In this document: in pieces, positions 18,193 to 27,688 of the stretch
Numbering within the stretch: position 1 is the stretch's first letter
Layout: the number at the start of each line of letters is the position of its first letter
From: Gammaproteobacteria bacterium
GTDB lineage: Bacteria > Pseudomonadota > Gammaproteobacteria > Pseudomonadales > Pseudohongiellaceae
Assembly (NCBI GenBank): GCA_030682575.1
Contig: JAUXNX010000019.1
Location: 140,463 to 204,462 of the forward strand
DNA length: 64,000 bases
Reading direction: 5' to 3'
Position numbers and translations under genes: made by a program
The notes under the pieces: generated by a model
Seen by the model: the letters and a program-made list of their open reading frames with translations, nothing else
What the model was told of the DNA's origin: nothing
The model's database searches: none

Positions 18193-18369
18193 ATGGCAAC
18201 GAAACCCAAGAAAGACCCGGCTGTGGATAATCGCACCAATCTTGCTGAGCACGTCGACGCATTTCTGAAGTCCGGCGGCAAGGTTAAACAGATACCCTCT
18301 GGAATCAGCGGTCAAACTACTACCAGCGGGCCACGTCAAATTGTCCTAAGCCACAAGAGCAACGCCTGA
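18193..18369 (+). CDS. Small conserved protein (58 residues), SutA-like character
   Basis: The predicted 58-residue product starts MATKPKKDPAVDNRTNLAEH and contains DAFLKSGGKVKQIPSGISG. The pattern F-L-x-x-G-G-K-V-x-x-I-P recurs in short gammaproteobacterial proteins, including the C-terminal part of the RNA-polymerase-binding regulator SutA. That resemblance is from memory and short. A strong -10 box and AGG spacing before the ATG support expression. Function is unknown. Confidence 0.6.
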   Translation: MATKPKKDPAVDNRTNLAEHVDAFLKSGGKVKQIPSGISGQTTTSGPRQIVLSHKSNA

Positions 18370-18431
18370 TATATCAAATGGTTCGTCCCGAACCGATAGC
18401 CGACAGTCCTCCATGGGTATAGCGCTCCGTC

Positions 18432-19328
18432 ATGGACACCCAGAACCTGAAAGCATTTGTTGCCGTTGCCGTCTGTCGCTCATTCTCCATCGCGGCTGAC
18501 CGTCTGCACATTACCCAGCCAGCAATCAGCAAGCGTATTCACATGCTGGAGCAGCAACTGGACACACAACTCTTTGACAGAATCGGTCGCCAGGTATCTC
18601 TCACGGAGGCAGGGCGTACTCTTCTGCCTCATGCAGAAGCGATCCTTGATGCCATGCATACTGCAAGACAGGCAATCACGGACCTTACGGGTGAAGTAAA
18701 GGGCCAGCTCAAACTCATTACGAGCCATCACATCGGGCTGCACAGACTACCGAGAATACTGCGGGAATACACTGAACGCTTTCCATTGGTGGATCTGGAT
18801 ATCCGCTTCATGGATTCAGGCGAAGCCTATTCGGCAGTACTGAAGGGTGAATGTGATCTGGGCATCATCACGGAAGTCGCACGACGAGACGAAGCTCTCA
18901 GCACCCGCACCGTCTGGAAAGACAGGATGTTGTTTGTTGCGGCACCACAGCATCCACTGAGCAGACTTGAGTCAGTAACGCTTGCCGACATCAGCCCCTA
19001 CCAGGCGCTGTTGCCTGAGCGGCGTTTCTATACCACACAGCTCGTGGAGGAGTTGTTCACAAGGAACGGGTTGAGCATCAAGATCAATCTCGCCACCAAC
19101 TACCTGGAAACGATCAAGGCTCTGATATCGGCTGGGTATGCGTGGGGTGTTCTGCCCCGGTCCATGTTGCAGGACGGTTCTCTCAAGGTATTGTCAGTGC
19201 ACTCTCCAGACAGCGCAGATCCTGTTTCGATCACACGCAATCTCGACTGCATCTACCATCGTCAACGCTTGATGAGCAATGCGGGGAGGGCATTTCTGGA
19301 CATGCTGTGGACACACGCGGACCAGTAG
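18432..19328 (+). CDS. LysR-family transcriptional regulator
   Basis: The 298-residue protein has an N-terminal LysR winged helix (MDTQNLKAFVAVAVCRSFSI, HITQPAISKRIHMLEQQLD) and a type 2 periplasmic-binding effector domain (LKLITSHHIGLHRLPRIL, GECDLGIITEVARR, SAGYAWGVLPRSML). The effector domain is of the CysB/CynR-like general type and its ligand cannot be read. No obvious divergent target gene is adjacent: the gene upstream runs the same way and the gene downstream is convergent. Confidence 0.9.
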   Translation: MDTQNLKAFVAVAVCRSFSIAADRLHITQPAISKRIHMLEQQLDTQLFDRIGRQVSLTEAGRTLLPHAEAILDAMHTARQAITDLTGEVKGQLKLITSHHIGLHRLPRILREYTERFPLVDLDIRFMDSGEAYSAVLKGECDLGIITEVARRDEALSTRTVWKDRMLFVAAPQHPLSRLESVTLADISPYQALLPERRFYTTQLVEELFTRNGLSIKINLATNYLETIKALISAGYAWGVLPRSMLQDGSLKVLSVHSPDSADPVSITRNLDCIYHRQRLMSNAGRAFLDMLWTHADQ

Positions 19329-19337
19329 TCTGCAGGC

Positions 19338-20258
19338 TCACTGCACACGGCTGATCTGATACCCCTTTTTCTCCAGAAGACTCAGCAGCCCATCATCGCC
19401 TACAAGATGAGCAGCGCCTACCAGCACAAACTCCGTCCCCTCTTCCCTGAACATGTTCTCGATCAATGGCATCCAGTTGTTGTTGCGATCCACGAGCAAC
19501 TCTTCATACAAGGCTGGGTATCCTTCTTTCATGTCATCAACAAACAAATCAGCAAGCATCTCATTGTCGCCGGCACGCCACGCGCTGACCATCTGGTCCA
19601 TGGTCGTTGGAATCTCCTTCATGTCCTCAATTGAAAGCAAGACAAATTCGCTCTCATGGCCAACCCCCATGTTGGCAATGAATCCAATTTGTGCATCTAT
19701 AGGCTCCAGTTGCCCTACCGGTTTGGCATCTTCCATCGCACGTGAATTGAAGTAGGCATCGACGCCTTGCGGCGTGAATCCCATTTTCTGAAACTCAATA
19801 ACCTGCAGTGTGCTGATCAATAACCCGGGTTTGAATTTTTCCATCATTTGCAATGGTAAACCCACCGTTGCCACATGTGCCGACAGAGCGGCATAGGCCT
19901 CGTCGTTGAGAACGGAACGCAATGTCGTACTGTCGGAGTAGGTCAGCGCCTGCATCATGCGCGCCTGCACAGAGAAATCGCTGAGTCCCGCAATGTTCGT
20001 CTCGAAGAACAGTTTGTCTGAATCCTGATATGCCGTCTCGAAGGGAGCAGGAAGTGGATAATCAGTTGGTCTGAGGAGGTGAACTGTGCCACCGAGATAC
20101 ACTTTCTCTTCACCGGATGTCACAACCCAGACAGAGCTTTGAGTGTGAGCATACGACAGAGGAAGCAGAAGCAGCAGGCCGCACACAAGGGAGTTACGGA
20201 TGATACTGCTACTCAGTAGAAGAACCTGTACCAAGCGTAAGGGATTGCTGCTGTTCAT
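19338..20258 (-). CDS. TraB/GumN family exported protein
   Basis: The 306-residue protein has an N-terminal hydrophobic signal (LVCGLLLLLPLSYAHTQS). It carries the TraB/GumN hallmarks: a GxxxH motif near the start of the mature part (VYLGGTVHLLRPTDYPLP), FFETNIAGL with a conserved Glu, and near the C-terminus FVLVGAAHLVGDDGLLSLLEKKG. The family is related to the Tiki metalloproteases, so an extracytoplasmic peptidase role is possible but unproven. It is convergent with the LysR gene, 9 bp away. Confidence 0.85.
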   Translation of the reverse strand: MNSSNPLRLVQVLLLSSSIIRNSLVCGLLLLLPLSYAHTQSSVWVVTSGEEKVYLGGTVHLLRPTDYPLPAPFETAYQDSDKLFFETNIAGLSDFSVQARMMQALTYSDSTTLRSVLNDEAYAALSAHVATVGLPLQMMEKFKPGLLISTLQVIEFQKMGFTPQGVDAYFNSRAMEDAKPVGQLEPIDAQIGFIANMGVGHESEFVLLSIEDMKEIPTTMDQMVSAWRAGDNEMLADLFVDDMKEGYPALYEELLVDRNNNWMPLIENMFREEGTEFVLVGAAHLVGDDGLLSLLEKKGYQISRVQ

Positions 20259-20396
20259 ATTCCGATTCCTGGTATCCGATTTGATCGATTGGGCATGGCC
20301 AGTCCATAGGGCTTAAAGGTAGCATGCTCATCGAAAGGGTGGAAACGCCGCTTGGGCATGATGAGAAGTAGAGCCCCACAACCATGAGACCGCTGC

Positions 20397-20756
20397 ATGT
20401 CGAAACTGCTGTTCAAACTACGCCACGTTCCTGATGACGAAGCCGAAGAAGTACGTCAACTGCTCACCGAGCACAACATTGACTTCTACGAGACCAGCCC
20501 CGGAAACTGGGGAATCTCGATGCCGGCACTGTGGGTGCATGACGATGATCGTTTCGACGAAGCACGTGTGCTATTGGAGGTCTATCAACAGGAGCGGGCT
20601 TTACGCATTCGCGAAGAGTATGAAGAACGAGTGCGTCAGGGCGAAGCGGAATCCCTCCTTACTTCATTCAGCGGCAATCCCCTGCGCTTCATCTTCTACA
20701 GCGTACTTATTGCAGCCGTTCTCTACCTCTCTATCAGCAGTTTCTTCAGCTTCTGA
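20397..20756 (+). CDS. DUF6164 family small membrane protein
   Basis: The 119-residue protein begins MSKLLFKLRHVPDDEAEEVR and has an N-terminal soluble part resembling the DUF2007 putative signal-transducing fold (LLTEHNIDFYETSPGNWGIS). A single C-terminal transmembrane helix (FIFYSVLIAAVLYLSISSFF) follows. It matches the DUF6164 family. Function is unknown. It is convergent with the FAH-family gene. Confidence 0.8.
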   Translation: MSKLLFKLRHVPDDEAEEVRQLLTEHNIDFYETSPGNWGISMPALWVHDDDRFDEARVLLEVYQQERALRIREEYEERVRQGEAESLLTSFSGNPLRFIFYSVLIAAVLYLSISSFFSF

Positions 20757-20765
20757 CAGACCGAG

Positions 20766-21473
20766 TTACGCGCGTGGCCCGATGCTGATCGACAACGCCT
20801 CGAGATTATCAACTTCTCCCACCAGCACATCGCCAGTCACAACGGCGGCGACACCGGCCGGCGTTCCAGTAAAGATCAGGTCTCCAGGCTGCAATTTGTA
20901 GAAGGTCGACAGCTCAGCGATCAGTTCCGGAATACTCCAGATCAGGTCGTTGATCGCGCCGTGCTGGCGCTGCACTCCATTTACCTTGAGAGTGATTTGT
21001 GCCTCACCAATATCGCCAGCTTCTGCTACCGGCGTGAGTGCCGACATGGGCGCAGAATTGTCGAAACCCTTGGCGGTATCCCAGGGACGAGCCTTGTCCT
21101 TTGCCTCTGCCTGCAGATCCCGACGTGTGAAGTCGATACCCACTGTGTAACCAAAGATCGCTGTTGCTGCTTCTGCCAGCGACAGATTTTCGCCTTTGGC
21201 AGAAAGAGGCTCGCCCGCCAACGCCACGACGAGTTCTACCTCATGGTGCAGATCCGCAGTTCGCGAAGGGTAGGGCATCACAATGTTGTTCTCCGCGACA
21301 GCATTGGCTGGCTTGCTGAAGAAGAACGGAGATTCGCGTTCGGGGTTGCTGCCCATCTCCCGGGCATGCGCCGCATAGTTGCGGCCCACACAATAGATTC
21401 TGTTTACCGGGAAGCGCTCCGGGCGATTTCTGATTGCCACACTGGGGACGGAGATTTCAAAGAGTAATGCCAT
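20766..21473 (-). CDS. Fumarylacetoacetate hydrolase family enzyme
   Basis: The 235-residue FAH-fold enzyme contains IYCVGRNYAAHAREMG, the metal-binding acidic motif LHHEVELVVALAG, the catalytic segment YTVGIDFTRRDLQ with AKGFDNSAP, and GDLIFTGTPAGVA at the C-terminus. The family includes YcgM-type acylpyruvases and oxaloacetate decarboxylases; the substrate here is not determined. AAGGAAG precedes the ATG. It starts 9 bp after the lhr stop on the same strand, which suggests cotranscription. Confidence 0.9.
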   Translation of the reverse strand: MALLFEISVPSVAIRNRPERFPVNRIYCVGRNYAAHAREMGSNPERESPFFFSKPANAVAENNIVMPYPSRTADLHHEVELVVALAGEPLSAKGENLSLAEAATAIFGYTVGIDFTRRDLQAEAKDKARPWDTAKGFDNSAPMSALTPVAEAGDIGEAQITLKVNGVQRQHGAINDLIWSIPELIAELSTFYKLQPGDLIFTGTPAGVAAVVTGDVLVGEVDNLEALSISIGPRA

Positions 21474-21482
21474 GTTCTTCCT

Positions 21483-24400
21483 TCACTGTTTGCCTGTACC
21501 GATGTAAGCGCGCAGTCGCGCGGGAAATTCTCGGTGCATGAGCACCTGTTGCAGTTGCCATTGCTCCTGCGCATCCACTTCTCGCAGAAAACTCACCTTG
21601 CCGCTTTCAAGCACCGCCAACGGCAGACCGTCCTTGTAGAGCACGCGATTCCGACTGGTCTTCGGCAGGCGGGCATCCGGCAGCACAATTCCCAGCAGGT
21701 TCACGGGATCTGCTGCCGCCAGGCTCACGTATTCAATGCTGCGTTCCGTAGCATCCTGATTCTTGCCGAACTGGCGCAGACTGGTCACGGTGTCCGGCAA
21801 CGCAAACTGTTCACCGCCGACACCCGCAATGAAGCGGCCGCCGCGCAGGATGCCCTGCAACTCCATCCTTCGCAAGGTATAGAGAAGTTCTCGCCATGAG
21901 GGGGCAAAACTCTCCCGCTCCAATACGCGTTTGAACAGCACACCCCAGCGTTCCAGATAGATCATGATGAGGCGCTCCATCTGCTCGCTGTTCAATACAG
22001 CGCCCGAGGCTGATGGTTCAACTGCAACGTCATTGCCCAGCAAAGACCAGCGTCCTGCATCTTCGACACCGAAGGCGGCGCGGCGTCGACCATTGACATG
22101 CCCCCCGGGTTTACGCGCATCGGGAGTAAGCAAAGCACGCAGGCCTGTGAAGCTGTCACTCGTCAGCCTGCCGAGACTGACCAACTCTGCCAATCCCTGC
22201 TCCAACTGACTGCGTAGCAGGCCAGTACGACGGCTGATCTGATCGAAGAAACTCGCCCCGTGTCTGAGCAAATCGTCTTCGATCTTCAAGGCTGCCGGGC
22301 TCATGGCGGACTCTTCGCCCTGGGCTTGCAGGCGCTGGCCACTCGCCAGAGCTTCCCAGATATCCAGATTTCCCCGCGCCAGCATGGTAATGGGTGTGCC
22401 CTTCACCGGTCCGGCCTTGCGCGGCTTGACCGGTTCTGCAGACATGGCTGGATTGTTGCCGCGAAATGACGGCACGCTGTAGCGCCCCCATACCAAGCGG
22501 CCGCTGATACACATCACATCCAGCCAGGAAGGATCGTAGCCACTGATACGCACAGGATAGATGTCAGCTTCCCACTGTGTCGCGGGCGCCGCGAGCCCGT
22601 CGAGTCGCATCAGCGTTCTCTGTAACAAGCCCTGCCCATCTGCGCCAGAAGGAATCAGCACGGGTCGAGCGGGAATGCGCTGTGGTGTGATCTCGTGCAG
22701 GTCAAACAGAAAACGCATATAGCTTTGCAGCGACACCGGCTTGATGCTCTGGCGGTGCGACTCGATTGTGTAGCGATGGATGCGTTGCAGCAGGCGACGC
22801 TCGCACCATTGCACCTCTGGTGACTCCCTCTGTGGCTCATTCTGTTGAGCCGTGGAAAACTGCCCGCGAAACACGAAACCCTCGGTTTCGAGGCCTATCA
22901 AGGCAATCTCCACATCGGTGATGCATAGACCCAGGTCGGCAGCAAGCTGCTCGGCGGTCACCGGTCCCAGCCCCTCAAGTCGCCGACGCAGAATTTCACG
23001 CAGGGCTATGTCTTCTTCCCATTGCTCGGCCAGCAATACGTCAGGAAGGCGCAACACTGGCTCGCACTGCGTGCTCGGAAATATTGTCTGCAAACAGGGC
23101 AAACGTTCGGCAGCAGTCCAAATGCTCATTGGCCCCACCTTGAGATGGCAGGCGCGGCCCTGCTGCGCCAGCGACTCCAGCCAAGCCGCATAGCCGTGTC
23201 GTTGCACCTCCACGAGTGTCACAAATCCCAGTGAGAACAGCGCATCGTGCATTTCATCGGAAGATCGCACCAGCGGCCAGGCCTCTTCGCGGACCTGAGC
23301 AATTGCAGCCTCATCAAGCGCGCTGTAGGACTGTGTCTCCGCCGGGTCAAGCCAGCTGCGATTGCGGATGGCATTGGTGCGCCTTTCTTCAAAGGGTGCA
23401 TCATCCAGGAACGCGTATGGGCGAGCGTTGATGATTTCCTGTGCGAACGGCGAAGGTTCCCGCAGATCTTTCGCTACCAGCGTCACGGTGCCGCTCTCGA
23501 TTGCGCCGATGAGCTCCTTGAGTCCTTCAATATCCATGGCTTCGGTCAGACAGTCGTTGATGGTCTGCTGCACCAGCGGATGCTCCGGCACCTCGCGTTT
23601 GCCCTGAATATTCTCGAAGCAGGCAATCTGGTCGGGGAAGAGATGGGCCACCAGATCCTCTGCATCCATGCGCTGAAACTGCGGCGGCACACGCTTGCCG
23701 TTGCGGTTACGCTGAATGGCAAGGGAGCGGGTGGCATTCCAGCGCCAGCGCACCTCGAACATCGGCGCGTCCAGCAACGCTTGAATCAGCACATCTTCGA
23801 CGCTCACCGTTTGCAGATACGCAAATACTTCCTCCAGTGGAAAGCTGTGCACGGACCCCAGTGAAATCACGATGCTGTCTTCGTTGGCCGCCGCCTGCAA
23901 TTCGAAGTTGAAAGTGCGGCAGAAGCGCTTGCGCAGAGCCAGACCCCAGGCGCGATTCAGACGACTGCCGAAGGGCGAATGAATCACCACGTGCATGTCA
24001 CCCACTTCATCGAAGAAGCGTTCCATCACAAGTGTGGTTTGGGTGGGCATTACCTCCAGGGCATTGCGCCCCACCTGCAGATAATCCACCAACTGCTGCG
24101 AGGCAGACTGCGACAATCGCAACGTCGTCACCAACCACTGCACAGCGGCGGAAGGAACATTGTCACGCAGGTACTCATCAATCTTTTCTCGCAACGCACA
24201 CAGGGAGATAGACAGTTCCTTCGTGCGCCCCGGTCCTTCGCCAAACCAGAAAGGAATGGTTGGTCTGGCGCCTTGTGCATCGCGCACCCGCACCTTGAGG
24301 CCATCGACCTTCAGCAACTGCCAGCTATGACTGCCAAGGGTAAAGATATCGCCCGGCAGCGTCTCCAGCGCAAAGTCTTCGTTGAGACTGCCGACTACGG

Positions 24401-25967
24401 TATCGTCGGGATCAAGCACTACCTGATACTCAAACATGTCGGGTATCGCGCCGCCATTGGTGAGAGCGGTGAGTCGTGCGTTACGCCGCGCGCTGACACG
24501 ATTGTTGATGACATCCAGATGCAACAGGGCGCCCTTGCGACCGAGGCGGGTGGAATAGCCATCGGCCAACATTTTTACAATGGTGTTGAATTCCTGGCGA
24601 CGTAGATCGCGATATGGCCAGGCCTTTGTGAACAATTCATACAGCGAGTCGAGATGCCAGCCGTCCACTCCAGCACTGCTCGCTTCGTTCTGGGTAGCGG
24701 CCACCTCGGCAACAATCTGCTGCGCCAGAATGTCGATCGGTTTCTCCGGCATCAGGATGCGGTCCAGATCACCTTCGTGCAGACTGTTGAGCAAAGCTGT
24801 GCACTCCGCCAGATCATCTCGCGTCAGCGGAAAGAGGATTCCCTTGGGGGTGCCGCGCACAGAGTGGCCACTACGACCCACGCGCTGCAGGAACTTCGCG
24901 ATGCTTTTCGGTGAGGAGAACTGCACGACGAGATCCACTGAGCCGACATCGATGCCCAGCTCCATCGACGCGGTTGCCACCAGCACCTTGAGACTCCCCG
25001 CCTTCAACTTCTGCTCGGCGGTATGGCGATGTTCCTTGCTCATGCTGCCGTGATGAGAGCTGACCAGCCCTTCACCGAGACGCTCGCTCAGAGCCAATGC
25101 AAGACGCTCGGACAAGCGCCGCGTGTTGACAAAAACCAGCGTCGTGTCATGGGTTTCAATCAACTGCACGAGGCGTTGATAGAGTTCATCCCATACCTCG
25201 TTACTCATCAGTGCGGAAAGGGGGGAACCTGGTACCTCAAGAGTCACATCAATCTTCCGTCGATGCCCCGAATCAACAATCACGCAATCCGGTTCCGCGC
25301 CCTTCACTCCACGCGCACCGGTAAGGAAATTCGCCACGAGCGATATTGGTCTCTGGGTTGCTGATAGGCCAATACGTTGCAACGGTTTGCTCACGAGTGC
25401 TTCCAGGCGCTCCACCGACAGCGCCAGATGCGCTCCGCGCTTGTCACCCAGCATGGCGTGAATTTCATCGATGATCAGCGTGCCAACAGATTGCAGCATC
25501 TCGCGACCACCTTCGCTGGTCAGCAGCAGATACAGCGATTCCGGGGTCGTCACCAGAATGTGCGGCGGATTACGCAACATGCGCTGCCGCTCAGCAGGCG
25601 TCGTGTCTCCGGTGCGCACTGCAACCCTGATACCGACAGGGGCCAGGCCCCTTTGTAAAAGCTCATCTGCCAACCCTTGCAGGGGGACTTCCAGGTTGCG
25701 GTGAATGTCGTTGCTCAATGCCTTCAGAGGCGATACATAAAGAATATGCGTTCCCGCTGGCAACGAACCCTGCTGTCCCAGCCAGAGCAGGTTGTCTATC
25801 ACGGCATAGAACGCCGCCAGCGTCTTGCCGCTACCGGTGGGAGCGGAAATGAGAGTATGCCGACCCGCCTTGATCGCAGGCCACGCTTCTGCCTGCGCCT
25901 GTGTGGGCGCACCGAAAGACTGGATGAACCAGTCACGGGCAGCGGGATGAAAATGAGTCAGCGGCAT
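21483..25967 (-). CDS. lhr: Large ATP-dependent helicase Lhr
   Basis: At 1494 residues this is a full-length bacterial Lhr, a superfamily 2 helicase. Walker A is SAPTGSGKTLAAFYAV, the Walker B/DExH box is LIIDEIHAMLGDKRG, and motif VI lies around FLQRVGRSGHSVRGTPKG. Beyond the Lhr core it keeps the long C-terminal extension (ending in the FPARLRAYIGTG segment) typical of proteobacterial Lhr. It acts in the cytoplasm on DNA or DNA-RNA hybrids, and a repair role is proposed for the family. It is divergent from lepB, about 195 bp away. Confidence 0.95.
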   Translation of the reverse strand: MPLTHFHPAARDWFIQSFGAPTQAQAEAWPAIKAGRHTLISAPTGSGKTLAAFYAVIDNLLWLGQQGSLPAGTHILYVSPLKALSNDIHRNLEVPLQGLADELLQRGLAPVGIRVAVRTGDTTPAERQRMLRNPPHILVTTPESLYLLLTSEGGREMLQSVGTLIIDEIHAMLGDKRGAHLALSVERLEALVSKPLQRIGLSATQRPISLVANFLTGARGVKGAEPDCVIVDSGHRRKIDVTLEVPGSPLSALMSNEVWDELYQRLVQLIETHDTTLVFVNTRRLSERLALALSERLGEGLVSSHHGSMSKEHRHTAEQKLKAGSLKVLVATASMELGIDVGSVDLVVQFSSPKSIAKFLQRVGRSGHSVRGTPKGILFPLTRDDLAECTALLNSLHEGDLDRILMPEKPIDILAQQIVAEVAATQNEASSAGVDGWHLDSLYELFTKAWPYRDLRRQEFNTIVKMLADGYSTRLGRKGALLHLDVINNRVSARRNARLTALTNGGAIPDMFEYQVVLDPDDTVVGSLNEDFALETLPGDIFTLGSHSWQLLKVDGLKVRVRDAQGARPTIPFWFGEGPGRTKELSISLCALREKIDEYLRDNVPSAAVQWLVTTLRLSQSASQQLVDYLQVGRNALEVMPTQTTLVMERFFDEVGDMHVVIHSPFGSRLNRAWGLALRKRFCRTFNFELQAAANEDSIVISLGSVHSFPLEEVFAYLQTVSVEDVLIQALLDAPMFEVRWRWNATRSLAIQRNRNGKRVPPQFQRMDAEDLVAHLFPDQIACFENIQGKREVPEHPLVQQTINDCLTEAMDIEGLKELIGAIESGTVTLVAKDLREPSPFAQEIINARPYAFLDDAPFEERRTNAIRNRSWLDPAETQSYSALDEAAIAQVREEAWPLVRSSDEMHDALFSLGFVTLVEVQRHGYAAWLESLAQQGRACHLKVGPMSIWTAAERLPCLQTIFPSTQCEPVLRLPDVLLAEQWEEDIALREILRRRLEGLGPVTAEQLAADLGLCITDVEIALIGLETEGFVFRGQFSTAQQNEPQRESPEVQWCERRLLQRIHRYTIESHRQSIKPVSLQSYMRFLFDLHEITPQRIPARPVLIPSGADGQGLLQRTLMRLDGLAAPATQWEADIYPVRISGYDPSWLDVMCISGRLVWGRYSVPSFRGNNPAMSAEPVKPRKAGPVKGTPITMLARGNLDIWEALASGQRLQAQGEESAMSPAALKIEDDLLRHGASFFDQISRRTGLLRSQLEQGLAELVSLGRLTSDSFTGLRALLTPDARKPGGHVNGRRRAAFGVEDAGRWSLLGNDVAVEPSASGAVLNSEQMERLIMIYLERWGVLFKRVLERESFAPSWRELLYTLRRMELQGILRGGRFIAGVGGEQFALPDTVTSLRQFGKNQDATERSIEYVSLAAADPVNLLGIVLPDARLPKTSRNRVLYKDGLPLAVLESGKVSFLREVDAQEQWQLQQVLMHREFPARLRAYIGTGKQ

Positions 25968-26162
25968 GGGAATCGGTATTCCACAGTAATGTCACGCAAG
26001 CGTATAAGAATTGCCAGAGAGACTCCATCACGTCACGCAACTCTGGTATTTCGCGGATACGCCCGACAGACAATTGACTGTACGATTGACAGGCAGGAGG
26101 GCAATCGCCTATTGTCGGTCGGGCATCCAATCCAGAAACATGGTCGGGGAAGTACAACAATC

Positions 26163-26822
26163 ATGAAGAAGTATTTGTCAGCGTTTTGGCGAGAGAACAG
26201 GAAATTCCTGGCTCTGCTACTGACCATCGTGTTCTTCAAGAGCGCCATTGCCGATCTGAACTCCATTTCCGGACGTTCCATGCAGCCCACGCTGTTGGAC
26301 GGCGACAAGGTCTGGGTCAACAAGCTGGCCTACGATATCCGCATCCCTTTTACCGATTTCTTCCTTGCCTCTCATACCGATCCAGGCAGGGGTGACATCG
26401 TCATCATCGACTCCCAGGCCGCGGGCAAACGGCTGGTCAAACGCATCGTCGGTCTGCCAGGCGACACCATTTACATGCGTAACAACACGCTGGTGATCAA
26501 TGGTCAGCCAGCCGACTACGAGATTGTTTCCAGCGATGAGAATTCCCTCATCATCCGCGAGCAGCTTTTCGAGCATTCCCATCAGGCGATGCTGTCCGAC
26601 TCATTCCCCAACCGCATCTCCCGCAGCTTTGGCCCGGAAACCGTGCCTGCCGACCAGTTCTTCGTACTGGGGGACAATCGAGATAACAGCGCAGACAGCC
26701 GCATCTACAGCTTCATCCCTCGCGGCCAGATCATTGGTCGCTCCAGCTCCGTGATCTTCTCACTGGACAGCGACCGCAATTATCTGCCCCGGTCAGACCG
26801 TTTCATGGCGGAACTGCAGTAA
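26163..26822 (+). CDS. lepB: Signal peptidase I (LepB family)
   Basis: The 220-residue product from the ATG at 26163 has one N-terminal membrane anchor (FLALLLTIVFFKSAIAD), the catalytic Ser39 in SGRSMQPTLLDGD, the catalytic Lys93 in KRLVKRIVGLPGD, and box E (FVLGDNRDNSADSR). It removes signal peptides at the outer face of the inner membrane. The frame is open far upstream, but the ATG directly before the anchor gives the normal architecture. It lacks the second N-terminal helix of E. coli LepB and is not next to lepA or rnc, so it may be an accessory copy. Confidence 0.92.
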   Translation: MKKYLSAFWRENRKFLALLLTIVFFKSAIADLNSISGRSMQPTLLDGDKVWVNKLAYDIRIPFTDFFLASHTDPGRGDIVIIDSQAAGKRLVKRIVGLPGDTIYMRNNTLVINGQPADYEIVSSDENSLIIREQLFEHSHQAMLSDSFPNRISRSFGPETVPADQFFVLGDNRDNSADSRIYSFIPRGQIIGRSSSVIFSLDSDRNYLPRSDRFMAELQ

Positions 26823-26829
26823 TCGTACT

Positions 26830-27435
26830 TCACACCGACATCCTGGTACCTTTCTGTCCGAGTCCTGCGCTCATTATGAGCCGCAAGGCATCGCCCGGCT
26901 CCATGTCGATTCTTTCGGTCTGATCCATGGGAACCACCACCATGTAACCTCCTGCCTGATAGCTCATTGGCAGATAGACGGCCACTTCGTTGGCACCAAT
27001 CAGTTGTGACAACCTGGAATCGCTGCTACCGCCCCGCTTGGTGACGATCCCCATAAGCCGGGCATTACTGTTCGGCAAGGTGACCCACACCACCGACTGG
27101 TCCGAGAAATTCTTGCCACCCATCATGTCCACGAAGTCCTTGATGGTGTTGTAAAGATAACTGACCACAGGAACGTGTTCGAGAAGGCGACCGGGCAGCT
27201 TCCACAACTGGCCCAGAAGCCACATCCTGGCACTCAACCCTATCAGGATCGCCAGCACCACGAACATGAAGGCGGCCATGCCCGGCACATAACGCTGCTC
27301 CGGCAAGGCAAACTGCAGGAGCGAGCGCAGCCAGCTCTCCAGGGTGACAATCATCCACAGGGCAACCTGCAGTGACAGCACGACCGGCAACAGCAGCGAC
27401 AGGCCAGTTAAGAGAGCGCGGGTAATTTGTTTCAT
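26830..27435 (-). CDS. DUF502 family inner-membrane protein
   Basis: The 201-residue protein has two transmembrane helices ([20 protein letters not shown] and [19 protein letters not shown]). Then come the DUF502 features [30 protein letters not shown] and [19 protein letters not shown]. Function is unknown. The open frame extends to 27657, but the ATG at 27435 has GAGG 7 nt upstream and starts directly before the first helix. It is convergent with lepB (7 bp) and divergent from gcvT. Confidence 0.85.
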   Translation of the reverse strand: MKQITRALLTGLSLLLPVVLSLQVALWMIVTLESWLRSLLQFALPEQRYVPGMAAFMFVVLAILIGLSARMWLLGQLWKLPGRLLEHVPVVSYLYNTIKDFVDMMGGKNFSDQSVVWVTLPNSNARLMGIVTKRGGSSDSRLSQLIGANEVAVYLPMSYQAGGYMVVVPMDQTERIDMEPGDALRLIMSAGLGQKGTRMSV

Positions 27436-27688
27436 GGACAACCTCACAGGATATGGAAAAACAGGCACTGCAGGCATCCTACCACTGCTGCCGCAACAGC
27501 GTGCTATCCAAGCCTGGCAGTCGATCTGCCAGCAATTCTGTCCTGTCAAAAGAACGGCTGAACGAGTAGAATGGCCGCCTTGTTTTCGCCCTGAACCGCC
27601 CGCCAAATCGGCTCTGATGATTTGGAACCTGCTACCGGCGCCTGCGCTCAAGGCCAACCACTCAAGACCATCGACTCAGGAAAATCCT

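Noticed and set aside
26163..26822. Second lepB or other partner at the lhr-lepB junction
   Set aside because: The frame open from 25677 lies in the lhr gene's antisense strand before the ATG; only the LepB part has homologous character.
27436..27688. Possible glycine riboswitch upstream of gcvT
   Set aside because: The conserved glycine aptamer core could not be found in this 253-bp gap, and no paired aptamer structure was seen.
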